Position numbers and translations under genes: made by a program
Assembly (NCBI GenBank): GCA_036985875.1
Contig: BTQM01000041.1
Span: forward strand, 1-5,421
Direction: 5' to 3'
Origin: BTQM01 sp036985875
Lineage (GTDB): Bacteria; Patescibacteriota; Minisyncoccia; Phycocordibacterales; UBA1539
DNA length: 5,421 nucleotides
Notes under the pieces: model-generated
What the model was told of the DNA's origin: nothing
Databases searched by the model: none
What the model saw: the letters and a program-made list of their open reading frames with translations, nothing else
Shown: positions 1-5,421 of the stretch, in pieces
Layout: every line of letters begins with the position of its first letter
How positions within the stretch are numbered: position 1 is the stretch's first letter

Positions 1-140
1 AGGATTTTCTGGAGTGCGGAAACATTACTGTGCGCTCGGCGCGCACGACATTGTTGCGAATTACCACGCGCTCGGCGCGGAACTAATCGGTCTTATGTTC
101 GAACAAAGTTCGACCAAAGGCTATTATAAATTCACAATAC
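1..140. other. Unassigned segment beyond murF, with repeats and small hairpins
   Basis: No gene is recognised here. A 12-mer, GCGCTCGGCGCG, occurs at 32-43 and again at 68-79, each copy inside an inverted repeat: GTGCGC/GCGCAC (30-35 with 41-46) and CGCGC/GCGCG (67-71 with 75-79). A third inverted repeat, TCGAAC/GTTCGA, lies at 99-104 with 108-113. One plus-strand frame is open from base 2 to a TAA at 179-181 and would run through the murF terminator. The 12-mer spacing of 36 bases keeps this frame and gives a repeated Ala-Leu-Gly-Ala. It could be the 3' tail of a convergent gene starting outside the window, a structured RNA, or noncoding sequence. The other two plus frames are also open for a while (to 127 and to 84), so the open frame alone is weak evidence. 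Confidence 0.3.
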
Positions 141-141
141 A

Positions 142-169
142 AAAAAAGCTCCGAAACGGGAGCTTTTTT
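142..169 (-). terminator. Intrinsic terminator after murF
   Basis: Read on the minus strand, an 11-bp stem (169-159 paired with 152-142, GC core GCTCC/GGAGC) encloses a 6-base loop and runs into seven T's (147-141). It lies 16 bases after the murF stop codon, as expected for the end of the dcw operon. The plus strand also has a run of six T's (164-169) after its stem, so the hairpin could stop transcription from both sides. Confidence 0.85.
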
Positions 170-185
170 GTATATTTCTAAAAAT

Positions 186-1475
186 CTACCGCTTGAGCCA
201 CTCGGGCTCCTGGCGTACGAGCAACTGGTTTTTCTTCTCGGGATGGGCCATTATTTCTTCCACGGTCCGCTCCATCCTCATTGATTGTGATCCTTTGATC
301 AGTATGATGTCGCCCGCGCCTATCACTCCTTCGAGATATTTTCCGGCCTTCTGCGCGTCGTCAAACTCAACAATATTCTTCTCGCTCATCCCGCCCAACA
401 GCGCCCCTTCCACGATGTTGCGCGCACGCAACCCTACGACAATGAGAAGGTCGCTTGCACCTGCCGCGCGCTCCCCCGCTTTTTTGTGTTCTGCCGCGGT
501 ATACCTCCCGAGTTCAAGCATATCCCCCAATACGGCTATCTTGCGCCCCGCGGTCTCTACCTCGCGGAGCGTCTGCAAAGCGGCCTCCATCGCGACGGGA
601 GAGGAGTTGTAGGTGTCATCCAGAATGTACGTGCCTTTTATTCCATCTATGAGAGTGAGCCGTCCGGGCGGACCGCTGTAGTGCTCTAGCGCCTGCGCCA
701 TGCGCACCATGTTTGTCTTCAGATACACGCCGACAGATAAAGCGGCAAGCGCGGAGTACGTATACTGCCCTCCTAAAACGCCGACAAGCCGCACGGGCAC
801 ACTGGTGTCTTCATAGTCCGCCTTGAACGTGATCCCTATCGGAGCGCTCCCTTCATACATGACTTGCTCGTTCGACGCCAGCATCGCTGAGCCGGGTTCT
901 TTGCCGTATGGCAACACCGCCCCTCCAAAAAGCTTCCTCAACCCGAGTACCTTTTCGTCGTCATTGTTGAGCACCAGAAGTCCGTCAGGTGCCAACGCAG
1001 AGACTAGATATGATTTTTCTTCTATCACCTGTTTCGGGGAATCGAAAAATTCAACGTGCACGGGCACTTCCCCGAACCTCGTCACGACAACGACGGCGGG
1101 GGTAAGCCACCGAGCGATCTTTTTTATGTCTCCAGGTCTGTCGGCGCCCACCTCAAGCACGAGCAATTTGGGATAGTGGTTCTTGAGGAAAATAAGGGCG
1201 AGCCCTTCAAGGATATTTGAGATCCACGTGAGTGGGTTGTTCCATCCGCTCGTACATCCGAGAATGGTCAAAGGAACGCCTATTTCGCTGTTGTAGCTCT
1301 TCTCACTCTTGCGAATGTAGAAAGATTGGTTCAACACGGCATGGATCGCGTCTTTCGTCGCCGTCTTACCCACGCTTCCCGTGACTGCAATGATCTTGGG
1401 CTTGTACTTCCACAGAACAACCCGCGCTTCAAACGTGAGGATCGCTATAATAATTTTTTTCAGGAATTGTTTCAT
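186..1475 (-). CDS. murF: UDP-N-acetylmuramoyl-tripeptide--D-alanyl-D-alanine ligase (MurF), lacking the usual N-terminal domain
   Basis: MurF is the cytoplasmic, ATP-dependent ligase that adds D-Ala-D-Ala to UDP-MurNAc-tripeptide, the last soluble step of peptidoglycan precursor synthesis. The 429-residue product shows the P-loop TGSVGKT (32-38), the MurF signature YNSEIGVPLT (61-70), E108-V-G, a conserved-type His at 140, the likely carbamoylated Lys at 154, and LNNDD (169-173). Its C-terminal ligase domain has DDTYNSSP (286-293), LGDMLELG (316-323) and IKGSQSMRMER (393-403). In well-studied MurF proteins an N-terminal UDP-MurNAc-binding domain of roughly 80-100 residues precedes the P-loop; here only about 30 residues do, with a hydrophobic stretch at 8-21. 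Between the P-loop and the C-terminal domain the protein is longer than E. coli MurF, including a hydrophobic insert around 80-100. The ATG follows the ftsI stop by 25 bases and has no clear Shine-Dalgarno sequence. Last gene before the terminator. Confidence 0.93.
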   Translation of the reverse strand: MKQFLKKIIIAILTFEARVVLWKYKPKIIAVTGSVGKTATKDAIHAVLNQSFYIRKSEKSYNSEIGVPLTILGCTSGWNNPLTWISNILEGLALIFLKNHYPKLLVLEVGADRPGDIKKIARWLTPAVVVVTRFGEVPVHVEFFDSPKQVIEEKSYLVSALAPDGLLVLNNDDEKVLGLRKLFGGAVLPYGKEPGSAMLASNEQVMYEGSAPIGITFKADYEDTSVPVRLVGVLGGQYTYSALAALSVGVYLKTNMVRMAQALEHYSGPPGRLTLIDGIKGTYILDDTYNSSPVAMEAALQTLREVETAGRKIAVLGDMLELGRYTAAEHKKAGERAAGASDLLIVVGLRARNIVEGALLGGMSEKNIVEFDDAQKAGKYLEGVIGAGDIILIKGSQSMRMERTVEEIMAHPEKKNQLLVRQEPEWLKR

Positions 1476-1500
1476 TGTTTTAGTCTGTAGTCACTAAGCG

Positions 1501-3216
1501 TTAGCGGTCAGGTGGCACTTCATAATAGTTCAGCAGAAATTTGGTTATATCCATGAACGGATAGGTGAGCGTTTCCGATGCATAACGTGCTCCTCTGGGG
1601 TTGATGGTATACAAAAATACCAAAAATTGTGGGTCATACGCCGGAAAATAACCGAAAAATGAATGTAAGAACCTATCTTTATCATACCCCCGCCCATCTT
1701 CGCGCGCAATCTGGGCGGTTCCTGTCTTCGCGGCAATGCTGTAATTCTCAAGTTTAACGGTTCCGCCAAGCAGAGCGTCATCCACGACGGCAACCAGCAT
1801 TCTGGTTATCTCTTCGGATGTTTCGGGCCTGATAACGCTTTCCTGCTCGTTTTGCACCATGGTTTTTGAAAATCCGAGCTTGTAGTCAACCTTTCTTACG
1901 ATGTGCGGGGTGATAAGCGTACCGCCGTTTCCCAAGGCAGAGAGCGCGCGTACGGTAGCGATAGGTGTCAGGGCTATCCCCTGTCCAAAGGAAGCGGTAA
2001 CGTACTCTATGTCCCTCTTGCTATCCAAGTTACCGACAAGACCGGCAGTCTCATTTGGCAGGTCAATTCCCGTCTCGTCCCCCATACCAAACAAAAGCAT
2101 ATATTTTTTGAACGTCTTTTTTCCCATCTGCTCCATCACAAAAGCGGCTCCCGTATTCAGCGACTTGTTCAAGACTTGCTGCATGGACACCACGCCTCTC
2201 CCCTTTCCGTCGTAATTCTCTATCCTTGCACCGTCAACGAGCAGATACCCCTTATCTTCGTATTCGGTATCCGCCGTCACCGCACCGGCATCAAGCCCGG
2301 CAGCCATCGTCAGGGGCTTTATGATGGAACCCATCTCAAAAACGCTCTCAACGATGGGGTTTGAAAATACGGAAGGATCGTCCACCACGCTGAAATAATT
2401 CGGGTTAAAATCGGGCAGAGAAGCTAGGGCGTATATCTCTCCGTTTTTCGGATCGATGACAACACCGCCCGCCGCCTCGCTATTCCACTCTTCCATAATA
2501 GCGGCAAGCGAGTTTTCAAGCACGCCCTGCACGGACGGTTCAATTGAGGTAATGATACTACCCTCTCTGGAGTTTCCTCCTTTCAAAAAAGAGTCGCCCA
2601 CGTTCGAGAAAACCTCGGCAAAGAAATTTACATACGGCCTGTCGGGATCGCGGGAGAGTATGTCGTCGTAATATTGTTCAAGCCCATACCTGCCGGAGAG
2701 CGTGTCTCCGCGATACCCTACGAAACCCAAAAGCTGTGATGCCGTGGAGCCCGCGGGATAAAATCTCCATTTGTCTCGCACCGTGATAACTCCTTCCACG
2801 CCAAGCTCTGCTATTTCCAGACCACTTTTTTCATCAACGCGTTTTGCTATCTCCTCATACGGATCATCCTTTTTGCTTGCCCTGATGAAAAATGCATCGC
2901 TATCAAGAGGTATCACCTTGGAGAGCGAGTCAAAGGCCTCATTCGCACTCTCAAGACGGCTTGGATTCACGGCGATCGTAAATCCGGACTTGAGCGTTGC
3001 GGCAGACACCGGCTTCCCATTTCTTTCCGTGAAGAATATGGCCCCGCGGTCAAATATGTTCCTGCTTGGAACAACGTACTGCCTGTGTGCTTTTTCGCTA
3101 TACAGCTCGCCATTCACGATCTGAATGAGAAAGAGTTTCGTTATTAAAATGCCGGCAAATAAAAAAATCCCGCCGTACAGAAACCATGTTCGTGATAGAG
3201 AAGAATTGGATCTCAT
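1501..3216 (-). CDS. ftsI: Class B penicillin-binding protein, septal transpeptidase (FtsI/PBP3 type)
   Basis: This bitopic membrane D,D-transpeptidase would cross-link septal peptidoglycan with FtsW and the FtsL/FtsB-like proteins. From the ATG at 3216 it has 571 residues: a short basic N-terminus, one membrane segment (about 11-31), a pedestal domain (about 50-210), then the transpeptidase domain. All three active-site motifs are present: SIIK (Ser297, Lys300), SLN (352-354) and KTG (497-499), plus SFGQGIALTP (409-418). The usual N-terminal RGxIxDRNG motif appears as RGAIFFTERNG (57-67), with two extra residues. No PASTA repeats are seen. An in-frame GTG at 3240 would add eight residues; I prefer the ATG because the charged tail then leads directly into the membrane segment. 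Neither start has a good Shine-Dalgarno sequence. The position after the ftsL-like gene supports FtsI rather than an elongation PBP2, but the two families are close. Confidence 0.92.
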   Translation of the reverse strand: MRSNSSLSRTWFLYGGIFLFAGILITKLFLIQIVNGELYSEKAHRQYVVPSRNIFDRGAIFFTERNGKPVSAATLKSGFTIAVNPSRLESANEAFDSLSKVIPLDSDAFFIRASKKDDPYEEIAKRVDEKSGLEIAELGVEGVITVRDKWRFYPAGSTASQLLGFVGYRGDTLSGRYGLEQYYDDILSRDPDRPYVNFFAEVFSNVGDSFLKGGNSREGSIITSIEPSVQGVLENSLAAIMEEWNSEAAGGVVIDPKNGEIYALASLPDFNPNYFSVVDDPSVFSNPIVESVFEMGSIIKPLTMAAGLDAGAVTADTEYEDKGYLLVDGARIENYDGKGRGVVSMQQVLNKSLNTGAAFVMEQMGKKTFKKYMLLFGMGDETGIDLPNETAGLVGNLDSKRDIEYVTASFGQGIALTPIATVRALSALGNGGTLITPHIVRKVDYKLGFSKTMVQNEQESVIRPETSEEITRMLVAVVDDALLGGTVKLENYSIAAKTGTAQIAREDGRGYDKDRFLHSFFGYFPAYDPQFLVFLYTINPRGARYASETLTYPFMDITKFLLNYYEVPPDR

Positions 3217-3267
3217 GAGAGAATTATACACGAAATACACGAAGACCCACGTCTAGGGCATGGCACA

Positions 3268-3585
3268 TTATCGCGTGGCAGATAAGCCTATTGCGAAGGT
3301 CTTTCTCGTGGCATAGGAGAGACTGCTCGGCTCCTCAAACCCCAACGAGTACGCAAAGGAGCGGGTAACGTCTTTGGAGAGCGCCAGGTATTCTTCTTCC
3401 AAATCCCCCACATAGGAGGAGAGTATATTTGATTCTATTTCAATGCTTTCTCTTTGCACCACATTGACTACTGCCCTACTGATAAAATAGACGTGGATAA
3501 GCAGACTGGCAATGATAGCGACAGAAAGCACAACAAATATCCTCTTTTGCAGAATATGGTGTTTTAATGAATAGTTTATCGCCAT
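3268..3585 (-). CDS. ftsL: FtsL-like small bitopic division protein
   Basis: The 105-residue product has a short basic cytoplasmic tail (Lys8, Lys14, Arg15), one strong membrane segment (about 16-36), and an extracytoplasmic part with a heptad-like, Glu-rich stretch (about 38-72) suited to a short coiled coil. It ends with a conserved-looking tail, LGFEEP (81-86) followed by basic residues. FtsL proteins have this architecture, and the place between rsmH and ftsI is the standard ftsL locus. By family knowledge FtsL pairs with FtsB/DivIC and helps activate FtsWI at the septum. FtsL sequences diverge quickly, so the call rests mainly on architecture and position; a DivIC/FtsB-type role is possible. 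The ATG lies 33 bases after the rsmH stop, with AT-rich sequence and no Shine-Dalgarno match upstream. Confidence 0.75.
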   Translation of the reverse strand: MAINYSLKHHILQKRIFVVLSVAIIASLLIHVYFISRAVVNVVQRESIEIESNILSSYVGDLEEEYLALSKDVTRSFAYSLGFEEPSSLSYATRKTFAIGLSATR

Positions 3586-3618
3586 TTTGATAAAAATTAC
3601 CGTCTCGTGTTTGTTTCT

Positions 3619-4512
3619 TTAAATATGTTCTATAATCCTTAGCTTTGCGCTTCGCGCGCGCGGATTCTCTGCTATTTCTCCGCGGCTTGGCGCTATCGGT
3701 TTCTTCGTAATGATCTTGTACTCCCCGCTCTTCGCCTCTTCTTTAAAAAATATTTTAACGATCCGATCTTCAATACTATGAAAAGAAATGACCGCCACTC
3801 TTCCTCCCTTTTTCAACCTACGCAATGCTTTCCCCAATCCTTCCTTGAGAGAACCTATTTCATCGTTGGCAGTTATGCGGAGAGCCTGAAATGTTTTCGT
3901 GGCGGGATGCGTCTTGCCTTTTCGATAGAAAGCCGGAACGCTTTTTTTTATGATCTCCACAAGCTCACTCGTCCGCTCTATCGGACCTTCCTTCCGCGCC
4001 TTTGCTATCCCCTTCGCTATCCTTCTGGCAAATCGCTCTCCGCCGTAGCCGTACAGGATGTCCGCTATGTTCTCTTCATCCCAGTTGTTTACTATCTCGC
4101 GTGCGGTCAAGTCGTTCTCTGTCGGATGAGGGTCAAACGTCATGATGAGCGGTTCGTCTTTCTGGAATGAGAACCCTCTTCCCGACCCCTCAAGCTGATG
4201 CGTTCCCATACCGAGGTCAAAAAGCGCTTTGTCTATCTCTCCTATCCCAAACTTATCAAGTGCCTTGTCCAGATCCCTGAAGTTCTCCTGCGCCAGCTGT
4301 ACGGTACACGCGCCTTTCTCCAACCTTTCTTTGGCCGCAGCAAGTGCCCCGCTGTCCTGATCAAGCCCGACAAGGGTGCCTCCGCTCCCGATGATCTCAC
4401 AGATGGCGGTGCTGTGGCCTCCGCCACCCAACGTCGCGTCAAGGACTGTCTCGCCGGAACGGATCTCAAGTCCGGACAATACTTCTTTTAAAAGAACAGG
4501 TATATGCGGCAT
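3619..4512 (-). CDS. rsmH: 16S rRNA (cytosine(1402)-N(4))-methyltransferase (RsmH/MraW)
   Basis: RsmH is an S-adenosylmethionine-dependent enzyme that N4-methylates C1402 of 16S rRNA in the ribosomal P site. The 297-residue product is close to the usual length. Visible family motifs are HIPVLLKEVL (3-12), the SAM-binding loop DATLGGGGHS (25-34), GLDQD (49-53), GRGFSF (111-116), GERFARRIAKGI (158-169), HPATKTFQALRI (202-213), VISFHSIEDRIVK (241-253) and NPRARSAKLR (283-292). Two normally well-kept stretches differ: GMGTHQL (101-107) where GxSSxQL is common, and LIMTFD (122-127) where LDMRMD is common. It follows mraZ by 22 bases, the typical dcw order. The only Shine-Dalgarno candidate is a weak AAAGAG eight bases before the ATG. 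Confidence 0.97.
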   Translation of the reverse strand: MPHIPVLLKEVLSGLEIRSGETVLDATLGGGGHSTAICEIIGSGGTLVGLDQDSGALAAAKERLEKGACTVQLAQENFRDLDKALDKFGIGEIDKALFDLGMGTHQLEGSGRGFSFQKDEPLIMTFDPHPTENDLTAREIVNNWDEENIADILYGYGGERFARRIAKGIAKARKEGPIERTSELVEIIKKSVPAFYRKGKTHPATKTFQALRITANDEIGSLKEGLGKALRRLKKGGRVAVISFHSIEDRIVKIFFKEEAKSGEYKIITKKPIAPSRGEIAENPRARSAKLRIIEHI

Positions 4513-4534
4513 GAAAATTACTCTTTAATAATTT

Positions 4535-4969
4535 CTACAGCGCTCCCACTTCCCCAAGTTTTTCCGCCAACACATCGGCCTGCTTCTCCACCCTACCTTT
4601 GTAGGTGCTCCACACTTTCTCGTTCCATATTTCAACGCGGTCATGAACGCCGATCACCGCTACCTTCCCCCCAAGTCCCGCAAACGTTTTCAGGAAATCC
4701 GGTATCAAGATCCTTCCAATGGAATCAACATCAGTCTCAACGGCTCCAGCAAGCATGAACCTGTTGAACCCTCGCGAATCCGCTTGTCCCATGGGAAGTT
4801 GCGCCAACTTCTCCGTCACTCTCTTCCACTGACCCAATGGATAGACAAACAGGCAGTTGTCCAGCCCATGCGTAACGACTACCTTCTTCCCCATTTCCTT
4901 GCGAAACTTCGCGGGAAGAGAGATTCGTTTCTTTGGATCAAGTGTATGTATATATTCGCCTATCAACAT
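4535..4969 (-). CDS. mraZ: Transcriptional regulator MraZ
   Basis: MraZ is a ring-forming DNA-binding protein that controls its own dcw operon by binding TGGGN repeats in the promoter region. The 144-residue product has the two AbrB-like half-domains of the family: the first around 5-47 with DPKKRISLPAKFR (11-23), the second around 76-119 with DSIGRILIP (82-90). In the first DxxxR motif the usual Gly before Arg is Lys; the second keeps GR. The start MLIGEY at the ATG matches the family N-terminus well, so the start is secure although no Shine-Dalgarno sequence is seen (AAATCCACT lies before the ATG). It is the first gene of the operon, and TGGGN boxes lie in its own promoter and leader. Confidence 0.96.
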   Translation of the reverse strand: MLIGEYIHTLDPKKRISLPAKFRKEMGKKVVVTHGLDNCLFVYPLGQWKRVTEKLAQLPMGQADSRGFNRFMLAGAVETDVDSIGRILIPDFLKTFAGLGGKVAVIGVHDRVEIWNEKVWSTYKGRVEKQADVLAEKLGEVGAL

Positions 4970-5014
4970 AGTGGATTTGCTTACTGTGTGGGCATGTTTC
5001 TCGTTTTTTTAATA

Positions 5015-5029
5015 TCCCACTTTGCCCCA
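5015..5029 (-). promoter_or_regulatory. Probable MraZ operator, two TGGGN boxes 10 bases apart
   Basis: On the minus strand TGGGG (5029-5025) is followed by CAAAG and TGGGA (5019-5015), the box plus 5-base spacer pattern known for MraZ operators. The pair starts about four bases after the predicted transcription start of mraZ, where a bound MraZ ring could block initiation or escape. Confidence 0.7.
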
Positions 5030-5039
5030 CTCAATATAT

Positions 5040-5068
5040 ATTATATAACACTATCTCCCACAATACAA
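5040..5068 (-). promoter_or_regulatory. Predicted promoter of the mraZ-led dcw operon
   Basis: A perfect -10 TATAAT (5045-5040) is preceded, after 17 bases, by a weak -35 TTGTAT (5068-5063). Transcription would start near 5033, giving a leader of about 64 nt before mraZ. A further TGGGA (5060-5056) lies in the spacer between the two elements; it is offset 31 bases from the downstream pair, so it is close to the same 10-base phase but not exact. Confidence 0.6.
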
Positions 5069-5074
5069 AACAAG

Positions 5075-5083
5075 TTATCCACA
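5075..5083 (+). promoter_or_regulatory. Consensus DnaA box
   Basis: TTATCCACA is a perfect match to the 9-base DnaA box. It lies six bases upstream of the mraZ -35 element, a suitable place for DnaA to act as a regulator. It is single, so nothing here suggests a replication origin. Confidence 0.5.
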
Positions 5084-5097
5084 CGCCGCCACAATAG

Positions 5098-5122
5098 AAA
5101 AACCCCGCTTAAGCGGGGTTTT
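5098..5122 (-). terminator. GC-rich palindromic hairpin, terminator-like
   Basis: The core CCCCGCTTAAGCGGGG (5103-5118) is a perfect palindrome flanked by A's at 5098-5102 and T's at 5119-5122. A transcript in either direction would form a stem with six GC pairs followed by U's; the minus strand has five T's and the plus strand four. Its place between two divergent genes is odd: neither flanking gene ends here. It may insulate the two promoters or end a small RNA. Confidence 0.6.
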
Positions 5123-5156
5123 AAAGAGGAGTGGAAAAAGAGGTCTATAAGGAAAC

Positions 5157-5187
5157 AAACCTACAAAGGACTATCCTTTGTAGGTTT
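5157..5187. repeat. Perfect 14-bp inverted repeat
   Basis: AAACCTACAAAGGA (5157-5170) pairs perfectly with TCCTTTGTAGGTTT (5174-5187) across a 3-base loop, CTA. The T-run after the stem is only three bases on either strand, so it is a weak terminator candidate. It ends 12 bases before the plus-strand -35 element. It could be an RNA hairpin of a small transcript or a binding site for a dimeric protein. Confidence 0.6.
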
Positions 5188-5199
5188 CTAATGCCGGGC

Positions 5200-5231
5200 T
5201 TGACAAAACACGGAAAAGGGTATTATATATC
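5200..5231 (+). promoter_or_regulatory. Predicted promoter of the secreted-protein gene
   Basis: A perfect -35 TTGACA (5200-5205) is followed by an AT-rich -10 region with two alternatives: TATTAT at 5221-5226 (spacer 15, five of six matches) and TATATA at 5224-5229 (spacer 18, four of six). Transcription would begin near 5233-5237, giving a leader of about 65-70 nt. Confidence 0.65.
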
Positions 5232-5289
5232 AATCAGGGACGTAGTTGATCATGTTCTTTATATTATATTTTCCAAAATACAACCCTCA

Positions 5290-5296
5290 AAGGAGA
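5290..5296 (+). promoter_or_regulatory. Strong Shine-Dalgarno sequence for the 5303 gene
   Basis: AAGGAGA lies with its AGGAG core (5291-5295) seven bases before the ATG at 5303. It fixes the start of this gene, and contrasts with the dcw genes, which lack comparable sites. Confidence 0.85.
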
Positions 5297-5302
5297 TACA
5301 CA

Positions 5303-5421
5303 ATGCTGAAAAAACTGAAGATCGCCCTGTTGGCCACCCTGTTCGCCTTTTCTTTCACGTTCTTTGGTGTCGTGCAGGCCCAGAAAAATTGGAACAGCTC
5401 AAAGTCAAATACTTCTTCTTC
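5303..5421 (+). CDS. Exported protein of unknown function, N-terminal part only
   Basis: The gene runs off the window, leaving 39 complete codons. The product starts with a classic Sec signal peptide: basic MLKKLK (1-6), a hydrophobic core (about 7-24), and a VQA site with likely cleavage after Ala26. What follows, QKNWNSSKSNTSSS, is polar and rich in Ser and Asn, as in linkers of surface or secreted proteins. No lipobox Cys is seen before the window ends, so a lipoprotein is unlikely. Its own promoter and a strong Shine-Dalgarno sequence precede it, and it is divergent from the dcw operon, so a functional link with that operon is not implied. The family cannot be named from this fragment. 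Confidence 0.8.
   Translation, partial: MLKKLKIALLATLFAFSFTFFGVVQAQKNWNSSKSNTSS

Noticed and set aside
193..1176. Plus-strand open frames opposite murF
   Set aside because: They are antisense to a gene with clear family motifs, show no recognisable domains, and have no promoter or ribosome binding site.
3223..3228. TATAAT on the minus strand just before ftsI
   Set aside because: There is no -35 match at suitable spacing and no extended -10, so an internal promoter is not supported.
3492..3500. Near-match DnaA box (TTATCCACG on the minus strand) inside the ftsL-like gene
   Set aside because: It differs from consensus at the last base and lies within coding sequence, isolated from other boxes.
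5022..5049. Plus-strand promoter-like pair TTGCCC and TATAAC overlapping the mraZ operator
   Set aside because: The -35 is weak, and TATA-like matches are expected by chance in this AT-rich stretch. It could drive a short RNA ending at 5122, but the evidence is too thin to annotate.
4643..5191. A 182-codon plus-strand frame covering the start of mraZ and the intergenic region
   Set aside because: It runs antisense through mraZ, its promoter and both hairpins, and has no protein-like pattern or ribosome binding site.
1..5421. CRISPR array, insertion sequence, tRNA or rRNA
   Set aside because: No regularly spaced repeats, transposase frame, terminal inverted repeats, cloverleaf or rRNA-like sequence were seen.

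Overview
This window is most likely from a small-genome bacterium of the Candidate Phyla Radiation (Patescibacteria, Parcubacteria-like). That is an inference from protein features: a MurF whose P-loop starts about 30 residues from its N-terminus, a minimal FtsL-like protein, a short class B penicillin-binding protein with an altered N-terminal motif, and mostly weak ribosome binding sites. No rRNA or other direct taxonomic marker is present.

Positions 186-4969 hold the front end of a division and cell wall (dcw) cluster, all on the minus strand and so read right to left: mraZ (4535-4969), rsmH/mraW (3619-4512), an ftsL-like gene (3268-3585), an ftsI-type transpeptidase (1501-3216, or from a GTG at 3240), and murF (186-1475). 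Gaps between genes are 22 to 51 bases, with no terminator inside the cluster, so one operon is likely. A strong hairpin with a T-run at 142-169 ends it just after murF. The products fit together as follows: MraZ regulates the operon, RsmH methylates 16S rRNA, FtsL-like and FtsI act at the septum, and MurF completes the UDP-MurNAc-pentapeptide that becomes the substrate of FtsI. murE, usually found between ftsI and murF, is absent here.

Positions 4970-5302 are an unusually busy intergenic region of 333 bases between divergent genes. From left to right it contains the mraZ leader with two TGGGN boxes 10 bases apart, a minus-strand promoter with a perfect TATAAT and a third TGGGA box between its -35 and -10, a perfect DnaA box, a perfect GC-rich palindromic hairpin, a second perfect 14-bp hairpin, and a plus-strand promoter with a perfect TTGACA. 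The plus promoter leads, after a leader of about 65 nt and a strong Shine-Dalgarno sequence, to the first 39 codons of a secreted protein of unknown function (5303 to the window edge).

Positions 1-140, beyond the murF terminator, carry no gene I can name. They hold a repeated 12-mer and three small inverted repeats, and one plus-strand frame stays open through to 181.
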